Below, piece by piece: positions 24,260 through 31,145 of a DNA stretch of 64,000 nucleotides. The number at the start of each line of letters is the position of its first letter. The first letter of the stretch is position 1. The stretch is from the NCBI RefSeq assembly GCF_016902445.1, contig NZ_JACSNX010000002.1:1-64000 (forward strand), given 5' to 3'. Origin of the DNA: Oscillibacter valericigenes. GTDB lineage: Bacteria; Bacillota; Clostridia; Oscillospirales; Oscillospiraceae. The notes below the pieces were generated by a model. The model worked only from the letters and a program-made list of their open reading frames with translations. It made no database searches and was not told the DNA's origin. The position numbers were made by a program, and so were the translations under genes.

Positions 24260-25476
24260 GCCGCCCGCCGGGCCGCCAGGGCCACGGCCGCGGCGCCGCA
24301 GGCCGCACCCAGCAGCACCCAGCCCTCCTGCCCGGCCAGGCGCTCCAGCAGCACGCCGTAGAGGGCCTGCCCCAGCGGCTGGGCGCAGAGGGAGACCGTC
24401 AGCAGCAACGACACCACCTTTCCCACCAGTTCGGCGGGCGTCTGGGACTGGATATGGGCCAGCATGGTGACGGTGAACAGCGCCGCACAGGCCATGAGCA
24501 CGAATCCCGCGGCCGTCAGCACCGCGAACGTCCCGGCGGCGCCCAGACCGGCCAGCAGGCAGAGGCCCATGGGGACGAGGCAGGCGCTGCAGACCAGCAG
24601 CGTCAGCCAGGACCGGCGGACCGTCAGCCGGGCGCCCAGCAGGCCCGCCGCCAGCCCCCCGGCCAGGCTGCCCGCCGCCATGGCGGTCTGGTTTGCGCCG
24701 TACCAGGTGTCCCCCAGTCCCAGAGTCTGCTTGATGAGCACTGGCATGCTGACCACCAGCAGCGCGCTCAACAGCAGATTGAAGGCGCAGACCAGGGCGA
24801 TGTACTTCAGGATCACAGGCCGCTCCCGCCGGAGGAAATGGCCGCTCTCCGCCAGATCGGCCCGGGCAGTCCGCCAGATGCCGGTCTCCGTGTGCCGCGG
24901 CGTGTGGGGGATGCGGATGAACAGCTCCATCACCGCCGAGGCGAAAAAGCAGGCGGAGGCCCCGGCCAGCACCGGCGTCACGCCGAAGACGCCGTAGACC
25001 AGGCTCCCCAGCAGCGGTCCCAGCAAGCCGGACAGGGCGCTGACCTGATTGATGACGGCGTTGCCGTCCACCAGCCGGTCCGGCGGACACAGCAGGGGCA
25101 TGCTGGCCTGCACCGCCGGCTGATACGCCCCGGAGATCCCGTACAGCAGCATCATGGCCGCCGCCAGCACCGGTACCAGGGGCAGACGCCCCAGGGCCAG
25201 CGCCGTCAGGGCCACCAGGGCGCAGGTGAAGAAGTCCAGCACCACCATGATCCGCTGCTTGTGGAGCCGGTCCGCCACCACGCCCCCCAAGGGCGTCAGC
25301 ACCACCATGGGTGCGAATGCCGCGGCAGAGCACAGGCCGAACAGGCTCCGGGAGCCGGTGACATCCAGCAGATACAGCGGCAGGACGAACCGCAGCACGG
25401 CGTTGCCCAGCAGGGAGATGATCTGCCCGACCACCACCAGGGTGAAGTCCCGCTGGAACAGCTTGCCGCGCGTCAT
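24211..25476 (-). CDS. MFS transporter (probable drug efflux)
   Basis: A 421-residue major-facilitator protein with about 12 hydrophobic segments and the loop motif GGVVADRLHKQR between helices 2 and 3. Similar to macrolide/enterobactin-type MFS exporters. The ATG at 25476 overlaps the stop of a 33-codon upstream ORF (ATGA), with GGGAGGGGAG as ribosome site, so translation is coupled. A TetR gene lies directly upstream on the same strand, and TetR-type operators precede both. The substrate is unknown; xenobiotic export is inferred from the TetR context. Confidence 0.9.
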   Translation of the reverse strand: MTRGKLFQRDFTLVVVGQIISLLGNAVLRFVLPLYLLDVTGSRSLFGLCSAAAFAPMVVLTPLGGVVADRLHKQRIMVVLDFFTCALVALTALALGRLPLVPVLAAAMMLLYGISGAYQPAVQASMPLLCPPDRLVDGNAVINQVSALSGLLGPLLGSLVYGVFGVTPVLAGASACFFASAVMELFIRIPHTPRHTETGIWRTARADLAESGHFLRRERPVILKYIALVCAFNLLLSALLVVSMPVLIKQTLGLGDTWYGANQTAMAAGSLAGGLAAGLLGARLTVRRSWLTLLVCSACLVPMGLCLLAGLGAAGTFAVLTAAGFVLMACAALFTVTMLAHIQSQTPAELVGKVVSLLLTVSLCAQPLGQALYGVLLERLAGQEGWVLLGAACGAAAVALAARRAAQSADSGSSRCMAETS

Positions 25477-25574
25477 GATCTCCCCTCCCGCTCTCCGCCG
25501 GTCAGCAGGGCCCAGCCCAGCAGCCACAGGCAGGCAGCTGCATCCTGCGGTACGATGTTCTCTGTTCGTTTCAT
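25473..25574 (-). CDS. 33-residue ORF coupled to the MFS gene
   Basis: ATG 25574 is preceded by a perfect AAAAAGGAGG, and its TGA overlaps the MFS ATG. The peptide has a short hydrophobic core (AACLWLLGWALL) flanked by charged ends. It may be a leader peptide that sets MFS translation or a tiny membrane protein. The strong ribosome site and the exact ATGA overlap are the evidence for translation. Confidence 0.6.
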   Translation of the reverse strand: MKRTENIVPQDAAACLWLLGWALLTGGEREGRS

Positions 25575-25590
25575 ATGGTCCTCCTTTTTC

Positions 25591-25611
25591 ATACATTTGG
25601 TTGGTATGTAT
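25591..25611 (-). promoter_or_regulatory. TetR-type operator in front of the MFS unit
   Basis: The inverted repeat ATACAT-N9-ATGTAT. Read on the minus strand it starts ATACATAC, identical in 8 bases to the half-site in front of the tetR gene (26325-26341). Confidence 0.6.
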
Positions 25612-25616
25612 ATATG

Positions 25617-25648
25617 GTAAAAAGAAGCTGCCCCATCGGGCAGTTTCT
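25617..25648 (-). terminator. Terminator after tetR
   Basis: An 11-bp stem (25623-25633 / 25638-25648, one mismatch) followed on the minus strand by TTTTTACC. It separates tetR from the MFS unit. Confidence 0.8.
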
Positions 25649-25656
25649 TCTGTTGT

Positions 25657-26310
25657 TCAAAGCCGCTCCTGGGACAGGCGGCAGAATTGCTCCCACTGAT
25701 CCAGCTGCTCCTGATCCAGCAGATCCAGGCCCATGCTCCGCAGCAGCTGAACATAAAGCTCCATGCGGCGGCGGGTCTTTTCCGGTGTGGCCGGGTAGAT
25801 CATGGGGTTCAGCCACACGTTGGACAACAGCAGCAGCAATTCTCCCAGCTCCTCCGGATAGTCAGTCCGGATGGAGCCGTCCGCCACTGCCTCCCGCAGA
25901 ACAGGTTCCATGTAGTTGGGCAGTACATCCTCCATCATGCTCTCCAGCAGGATCGCCATCAGCTTGGGGTTCTTCAGCATGTTGGGCGCCAGGACGAACA
26001 GGTCTGTCTGGTCCGAATTCCCCAGGGAGGCCCGGAACATCCGCCGCAGCTTCTCCGCGCCGGTCAGGCCGGGATCGTCCCGGATGGCCTGCATCCAGGC
26101 CTCCGTCTGCTCTCCCATCCGGTCCGCGATGGCCAGCAGGATCTCCTCCTTGCCCTTGAAGTGGTGATAGATGGCTCCCTTGGTGAGCCCGCCCAGGTCA
26201 TCGATGATGTCCTGGAGGGTGGTGTGTTCATACCCCTTCTCCATGAACAGCTTTGCGGAGACCGTCAGGATCTTCTCCACCGTCTCCTCCGGGTGCTTGT
26301 TGCGGGCCAT
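25657..26310 (-). CDS. TetR family transcriptional regulator
   Basis: A 217-residue TetR repressor. The N-terminal HTH is canonical (KILTVSAKLFMEKGYEHTTLQDIIDDLGGLTKGAIYHHFKGKEEIL, about 13-58). The C-terminal ligand domain is helical, Met/Leu-rich and unassigned. It lies upstream of the 33-codon ORF and MFS pump in the same orientation, with matching operators at its own start and before the pump. Local control of the pump is therefore very likely. Confidence 0.92.
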   Translation of the reverse strand: MARNKHPEETVEKILTVSAKLFMEKGYEHTTLQDIIDDLGGLTKGAIYHHFKGKEEILLAIADRMGEQTEAWMQAIRDDPGLTGAEKLRRMFRASLGNSDQTDLFVLAPNMLKNPKLMAILLESMMEDVLPNYMEPVLREAVADGSIRTDYPEELGELLLLLSNVWLNPMIYPATPEKTRRRMELYVQLLRSMGLDLLDQEQLDQWEQFCRLSQERL

Positions 26311-26324
26311 AGGATCCCCCCAAA

Positions 26325-26341
26325 TACATACTTTTAGTATG
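26325..26341 (-). promoter_or_regulatory. TetR autoregulatory operator
   Basis: CATAC-TTTTA-GTATG (26327-26331 / 26337-26341) lies 14 bp upstream of the tetR start and carries the ATACATAC half-site also found before the MFS unit. Confidence 0.6.
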
Positions 26342-26400
26342 AATACTTATATCACGTTCCGCCGCCGCTGTCAAGTGCCGCTTTCCGCCGGTCGGGCGCC

Positions 26401-26919
26401 TCACTTGGTGGGAAAGCCGAAGGTCCCCCGCATGTCGAACAGGAACGCCAGAAAGCTCCTGGGGTAGGCGATGAACTCCCCCCGGTCCGCCATGGCGCAG
26501 ATCTCCGGCAGGTCCGCCCACCGGGCCTGGGCCACCTCCTCCTTTTGGAGCGTCAGGTCCTCCAGAGCCAGGTCCCGCTCCACCAGGAAGAAATCGTCGA
26601 ATCCCCCGTCGAAATTCACAGTGACGGAGGGGCGCACCCCGCTCAGGTCCAGCGCCAGGCCCAGCTCCTCCCGGACCTCCCGCTCCGCTGCCTGCCGGCT
26701 GGTCTCTCCGGCGTCCACGCCGCCGCCCACGGAGACGTCCCATGCCTCCGGCCAGGATTCCTTCTCCCGGGAGCGCTGCTGGATCAGCAGCCGCCCCCGG
26801 CTGTCAAAGATGCACACATGGACCACGGTCCGGTACTCCCCCGGCCCCTTGGGGGCATGGCGCTCTGCCGTGCGGCCCAGAGGGATCCGGTCCTCATCGT
26901 ACAAATCCACCAGTTCCAC
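26401..26919 (-). CDS. NUDIX hydrolase
   Basis: A 172-residue NUDIX protein of the isopentenyl-diphosphate-isomerase-like / YfcD branch. The NUDIX box is complete: G-x5-E-x7-REVREELGL, in the region GGVDAGETSRQAAEREVREELG (shown here in part). The substrate cannot be read from sequence. A monocistronic minus-strand gene whose start region (ATG 26919) faces the ccdA-type gene. Confidence 0.9.
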   Translation of the reverse strand: MELVDLYDEDRIPLGRTAERHAPKGPGEYRTVVHVCIFDSRGRLLIQQRSREKESWPEAWDVSVGGGVDAGETSRQAAEREVREELGLALDLSGVRPSVTVNFDGGFDDFFLVERDLALEDLTLQKEEVAQARWADLPEICAMADRGEFIAYPRSFLAFLFDMRGTFGFPTK

Positions 26920-27038
26920 TGTAAACGACCTCCCCGCCGCCCCGAGGCGGCCCTGTTTTTCTCTTCTATCTTGGCGGCTCCGGCCCCCGCTGTCAAGTGG
27001 AATCTTTCGCCCACGCGGAAAGCTGTGGCAAAACCCTC

Positions 27039-27067
27039 TTTACAGCAGGCGCAAAACCCGGTATCAT
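27039..27067 (+). promoter_or_regulatory. Promoter of the CcdA-TlpA gene
   Basis: TTTACA (27039-27044), 17 bp, TATCAT (27062-27067). Confidence 0.7.
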
Positions 27068-27102
27068 GGCGCCATGACTTCATGAATACAGGAGGATGTC
27101 CC

Positions 27103-28377
27103 ATGGGCTTTTCCATCGAGACCAGTGTATCCGCCGTTACCGTCTTTCTGCAGGGCGCGCTGAGCTTCTTCTCCCCCTGCGTGCTGCCGCTGGTGCCGCT
27201 GTACGTCAGTTATCTGGCCGGCGGTGCCGCCGTGGTGGGGGAGGACGGCGTCCGCCGCTATCCCCGGGGAAAGATCTTCCTCAACACCCTGTTCTTCGTG
27301 GCCGGCATCAGCTTCGCCTTCTTTCTGCTGGGGCTGGGGCTCACGGCGCTGGGGGCCTTTTTCCATGACTACCAGGTGTGGTTCGCCCGGATCAGCGGCG
27401 TCATCATCCTGCTGTTCGGCCTGTACCAGCTGGGACTGGGCAAGCGGGCCATGCTGCTGGAGCAGGAGCGCCGCCTCCCCTTCCGGCTGGACAAGCTGGC
27501 CATGAACCCGGCGGTGGCCCTGGTGATGGGCTTCACCTTCAGCTTCGCCTGGACGCCCTGCGTGGGCCCCACCCTCAGCAGCGTCCTGCTGATGGCCTCC
27601 TCCGCAGAGTCCTCCGCCGCGGGATTCCTGCTGATTGGCGTGTACACCCTGGGCTTCGTGCTGCCCTTCCTGGCGGTGGGGCTCTTCACCGGCGCGGTGC
27701 TGGACTTCTTCAAGGCCCACCAGAGCGTGGTGCGCTACACGGTGAAGATCGGCGCGGTGCTGCTGATCGTCATGGGCATTCTGACCCTCACCGGCGCCAC
27801 CAACGGCCTCTCGGCAGATCTGGCCGCCGGCACCACGACCCAGGAGGAGCCTGCCGCCCCGCAGGACGGCACCGCCTCCGGCGGTGCGCAGGAGGACGCC
27901 AGCGGCGCCCAGGAGGAGAGCGGGGAGATCCCCGTGATCCCCGCCCCGGACTTCACCCTGACGGACCAGTACGGTGAGACCCACACCCTGTCGGACTACC
28001 AGGGAAAAACCGTGTTCCTGAACTTCTGGGCCACCTGGTGCGGTCCCTGCAAGATGGAGATGCCGGACATCCAGGCCCTCTATGAGGACTGGGACGAAAA
28101 TGCCGGGGATTTGGTGGTGCTGGGCGTGGCCGGGCCCGGCATCGGCCAGGAGGGCAGTGCGGAGGACATCGCCGCCTTCCTGGAGGAGAACGGCTACACC
28201 TATCCCGTGGTGATGGATGACACCGGAACGCTGTTCTACCAGTACGGCATCAGTGCCTACCCCACCACCTTCATGATCGACCCGGAGGGCAATGTCTTCG
28301 GCTATGTCCAGGGCGCCGTCAGCCGGGAGATCATGGACGACATCGTGGAGCAGACCATGACCGGTCAGCGGCGGTGA
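27103..28377 (+). CDS. CcdA-type thiol-disulfide membrane protein fused to a TlpA-like thioredoxin
   Basis: A 424-residue fusion. Residues 1-235 are a six-helix CcdA/DsbD-beta domain with the paired redox cysteines C26 (FFSPCVLPL) and C153 (WTPCVGP). An acidic Ala/Gln-rich linker (about 240-275) leads to an extracytoplasmic thioredoxin fold (276-424) with WCGPC (312-316) and the cis-proline loop AYPTTF. The fusion would carry electrons across the membrane and reduce external disulfides or heme-maturation partners. The ATG at 27103 follows GGAGG (27091-27095); an in-frame ATG at 27082 would have no ribosome site. Confidence 0.93.
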   Translation: MGFSIETSVSAVTVFLQGALSFFSPCVLPLVPLYVSYLAGGAAVVGEDGVRRYPRGKIFLNTLFFVAGISFAFFLLGLGLTALGAFFHDYQVWFARISGVIILLFGLYQLGLGKRAMLLEQERRLPFRLDKLAMNPAVALVMGFTFSFAWTPCVGPTLSSVLLMASSAESSAAGFLLIGVYTLGFVLPFLAVGLFTGAVLDFFKAHQSVVRYTVKIGAVLLIVMGILTLTGATNGLSADLAAGTTTQEEPAAPQDGTASGGAQEDASGAQEESGEIPVIPAPDFTLTDQYGETHTLSDYQGKTVFLNFWATWCGPCKMEMPDIQALYEDWDENAGDLVVLGVAGPGIGQEGSAEDIAAFLEENGYTYPVVMDDTGTLFYQYGISAYPTTFMIDPEGNVFGYVQGAVSREIMDDIVEQTMTGQRR

Positions 28378-28396
28378 GCTCCCTCAGGGCCGCATC

Positions 28397-28438
28397 GTCC
28401 CGTCCTGCTTCAAAAAGCGGGACGGGACCTCTTTTTCC
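28397..28438 (+). terminator. Terminator after the CcdA-TlpA gene
   Basis: A 14-bp stem with one G-T pair (28397-28410 / 28415-28428), CAAA loop, then CTCTTTTTCC. Confidence 0.88.
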
Positions 28439-28525
28439 AGCAGCTGGAAAAGATCGGGAAACTGCTGTATTTTCCACATGTTTAATCGTTTATTCGACGA
28501 ATTTCATTTTATTCTCAGAAGAATC

Positions 28526-28584
28526 TTGACAGGCTCCCCCTGCTGGCGCTATCATCGAACCATGGGTCCGCCGGCAGGCGGACC
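28526..28584 (+). promoter_or_regulatory. pfkA promoter and leader hairpin
   Basis: TTGACA (28526-28531), 18 bp, TATCAT (28550-28555). An 8-bp hairpin GGTCCGCC-GGCA-GGCGGACC (28565-28584) follows at the likely 5' end of the mRNA. Confidence 0.7.
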
Positions 28585-28621
28585 GGCTTTGGAATCGTCT
28601 CAGGAAAAAGGAGGACTCTCC

Positions 28622-29632
28622 ATGGAAAATCAGATCCATCGGATCGGCGTGCTGACCAGCGGCGGCGACGCCCCCGGTATGAACGCCGCCGTCCGGGCCG
28701 TGGTGCGGACCGCCCAGGACTGCGGCATCGAATGCGTGGGCATCCGCAGGGGCTGGAACGGCCTGATCACCAGTGATTTTGTGCAGCTGGGCGCCACCAG
28801 TGTCAGCCATATCATCGACAAGGGCGGCACGATCCTGTACACTGCCCGCAGCGAGGAGTTCATGACCGAGGCGGGCCGGGACAAGGCTCTCTCCACCTGC
28901 CGCCTGCTGGGGCTGGACGGCATCGTGGCCATCGGCGGCGACGGCACCTTCCGGGGGGCGCTGGCCCTGTCCCGGCAGGCGGCCGCCGCCGGATACGGCC
29001 TGCGGGTGGTGGGGATCCCGGCCACCATCGACAATGACATCGGCTGCTCCCACTATACCATCGGCTTTGACACCGCCTGCAACACCGCCGTGGAGTGCAT
29101 CGACAAGCTGCGGGACACCATGCAGTCCCACGAGCGGTGCTCCGTGGTGGAGGTCATGGGCCGCCACGCCGGCCACCTGGCCCTGTATGTGGGTCTGGCC
29201 GTGGGTGCCACCGCTGTGCTGATCCCGGAGCGGCAGGTGGACTTCGACCAGGACATCGTGGAGAAGATCCGTCAGGCCCGCCTGGCCGGCACCACCCACT
29301 ACATGGTAGTGGTGGCGGAGGGCGCCGGCAGCGCCGCCGACATCGGCAAGCGCATCCATGAGGAGCTGGGGCTGGATCCCCGGGTCACCGTGCTGGGCCA
29401 CATCCAGCGGGGCGGCTCCCCCTCCGCCCGGGACCGGGAGACCGCCAGCCGCATGGGCTACAAGGCCGTGATGGCCCTGGTCTCCGGCCAGGGCAACTGC
29501 ATCATCGCCACCCAGGACGGCCGGATCGTGGACCTGGACATGGAGGAGGCCCTGCAGATGAAGAAGTCCTTCCCCATGGAACGGTATCAGATCCTGGAGG
29601 CCCTGACCCTCAGCGGCAGCCACCGCCGGTGA
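28622..29632 (+). CDS. pfkA: 6-phosphofructokinase
   Basis: Phosphorylates fructose 6-phosphate in glycolysis; 336 residues. Motifs: TSGGDAPGMNA, IGGDGTFRGA, PATIDNDI, MGRHAGHLAL and GHIQRGGSPSARDR. The residue after GGD is Gly (GGDG), as in ATP-using enzymes rather than the Asp of PPi-dependent ones. The position before TIDND is Ala instead of Gly or Lys, so phosphoryl donor preference should be confirmed. The ATG at 28622 has AAAGGAGG upstream. A single-gene unit with promoter and terminator. Confidence 0.95.
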   Translation: MENQIHRIGVLTSGGDAPGMNAAVRAVVRTAQDCGIECVGIRRGWNGLITSDFVQLGATSVSHIIDKGGTILYTARSEEFMTEAGRDKALSTCRLLGLDGIVAIGGDGTFRGALALSRQAAAAGYGLRVVGIPATIDNDIGCSHYTIGFDTACNTAVECIDKLRDTMQSHERCSVVEVMGRHAGHLALYVGLAVGATAVLIPERQVDFDQDIVEKIRQARLAGTTHYMVVVAEGAGSAADIGKRIHEELGLDPRVTVLGHIQRGGSPSARDRETASRMGYKAVMALVSGQGNCIIATQDGRIVDLDMEEALQMKKSFPMERYQILEALTLSGSHRR

Positions 29633-29662
29633 CCGCTCCCAGCCATACATCCCATCCATACG

Positions 29663-29698
29663 AAAAAGGCCTCCGGCAGACGCCGGAGGCCTCTTTCT
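29663..29698. terminator. Bidirectional terminator between pfkA and dpaL
   Basis: An 11-bp perfect stem (29667-29677 / 29682-29692), AGAC loop. It is followed by CTTTCTTCC on the plus strand and TTTTTCG on the minus strand. Confidence 0.85.
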
Positions 29699-29709
29699 TC
29701 CAATCATGC

Positions 29710-30924
29710 TCACACCGTGGGATATTCGCCGTCCCACAGCACCTTGCGGAATTTCATGGGGTCCGTGTTGCCCTCCGTGGAGAACAGCAGCACCTGGCTG
29801 AACCGGTCCAGTCCGATGGCCTGGCGCAGATCCTGGTACTCGTCCGTCTCCATCAGGGCGGCGATGAGGCCCATGCCCACCGCGCCGGACTCGCCGGAGA
29901 TCACCGTGGGGTCACCCTTCACCGGCACGCCCAGCATCCGCATGCCCCGGGCGCTGACCCAGTCCGGGCAGGAGACGAAGGCGGCGACATGGTTGCGCAG
30001 GATGTCCCAGGAGAGGATGTTGGGCTCGCCGCAGGCCAGGCCCGCCATGATGGTCTTCAGGTCCCCCTCCACGATCCGGGGCTCGCCGTCTCCCGCCAGG
30101 GCGCCCTGGTACAGGCAGTCCGCCGCCCGGGCCTCCATCACCACGAAGGTGGGGGGATCGTTGGGGAACAGATTCGTGAAATAGCCGATCACCGCGCCGG
30201 CCAAACTACCCACGCCGGCCTGGACGAACACGTGGGTGGGGCGGTTCACGCCCACCTGCCGCAGCTGCTCCGCAGCCTCGTTGGCCATGGTGCCGTAGCC
30301 CTGCATGATCCAGGCGGGGATCTCCTCGTACCCCTCCCAGGCGGTGTCCTGCACCACCACGCCGTGCTTCGTCTCGGCGGCCTCCGCCGCGGCCATGCGG
30401 ACGCAGTCGTCGTAGTTCACGTCCTCGATGGTGACCTGGGCGCCCTCCTTGGCGATGTTCTCATACCGGGCCTGGCTGGAGCCCTTGGGCATGTGGACCA
30501 CGGCCTTCTGGCCCAGCTTGTGGGCCGCCCAGGCCACGCCCCGGCCGTGGTTGCCGTCGGTGGCGGTGAAGAAGGTGGCCTGCCCGAACTCCTGGCGGAA
30601 GGCCTCGCTGGTGAGATAGTCATAGGTCATCTCGCTGACGTCCCTGCCCATCTCCTTGGCGATGTAGCGGGCCATGGCAAAGGACCCCCCCAGCACCTTG
30701 AAGGCGTTGAGGCCGAAGCGGAAGGACTCGTCCTTCACGAACAGGCCCCCCAGCCCCAGGTACTTGGCCATGCCGTCCAGCCGGGCCAGGGGCGTGATGG
30801 AGTACTGGGGAAAGCTGCTGTGGAAGAACCGGGCCTTGGCCACGTTCCCCAGGGACATGATGGAAAGCTGCCGGTCGTCGCTCTTCGGCATCCGATTGGC
30901 GACCCATTTGATCGTATCTCTCAT
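29710..30924 (-). CDS. dpaL: Diaminopropionate ammonia-lyase
   Basis: PLP enzyme (YgeX family) that cleaves 2,3-diaminopropionate to pyruvate and ammonia. 404 residues. The PLP lysine is K76 in FRFGLNAFKVLGG. The TATDGNHGRGVAW segment and the phosphate-binding glycine region (VQAGVGSLAGAV) are typical. The start is ATG 30924, with GGTGAGG close upstream; ATG 30936 is an alternative. In E. coli this gene sits in the xdh/ygfK purine cluster. Here it stands alone, but in a genome segment rich in xanthine-dehydrogenase genes. Confidence 0.93.
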   Translation of the reverse strand: MRDTIKWVANRMPKSDDRQLSIMSLGNVAKARFFHSSFPQYSITPLARLDGMAKYLGLGGLFVKDESFRFGLNAFKVLGGSFAMARYIAKEMGRDVSEMTYDYLTSEAFRQEFGQATFFTATDGNHGRGVAWAAHKLGQKAVVHMPKGSSQARYENIAKEGAQVTIEDVNYDDCVRMAAAEAAETKHGVVVQDTAWEGYEEIPAWIMQGYGTMANEAAEQLRQVGVNRPTHVFVQAGVGSLAGAVIGYFTNLFPNDPPTFVVMEARAADCLYQGALAGDGEPRIVEGDLKTIMAGLACGEPNILSWDILRNHVAAFVSCPDWVSARGMRMLGVPVKGDPTVISGESGAVGMGLIAALMETDEYQDLRQAIGLDRFSQVLLFSTEGNTDPMKFRKVLWDGEYPTV

Positions 30925-31056
30925 AATCCTCACCATACAAAAATTTTTAGTGTCACAAATTTTTTGTTAGTTCCTGGTCTCATCATATCATAGTTCCCCG
31001 TCTTGTCAAGGGGTTTGCCGGAATCCCGCATATTTTTTCCATACGGAGGCCAGGGC

Positions 31057-31116
31057 TTGACAAATACCCTGGGAGGGTATATATTGAAAAGCGAAAAGAA
31101 TACCCCCGGAGGGTAT
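31057..31116 (+). promoter_or_regulatory. copA promoter with two CsoR-type operators
   Basis: TTGACA (31057-31062), 17 bp, TATATT (31080-31085). Operator 1, ATACCC-TGGGA-GGGTAT (31064-31080), fills the spacer exactly. Operator 2, ATACCC-CCGGA-GGGTAT (31100-31116), lies 36 bp downstream. Both match the GC-dyad type bound by copper-sensing CsoR. Confidence 0.9.
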
Positions 31117-31145
31117 CCGTCCCTCCGGCAGATCGGAGGCAATTT

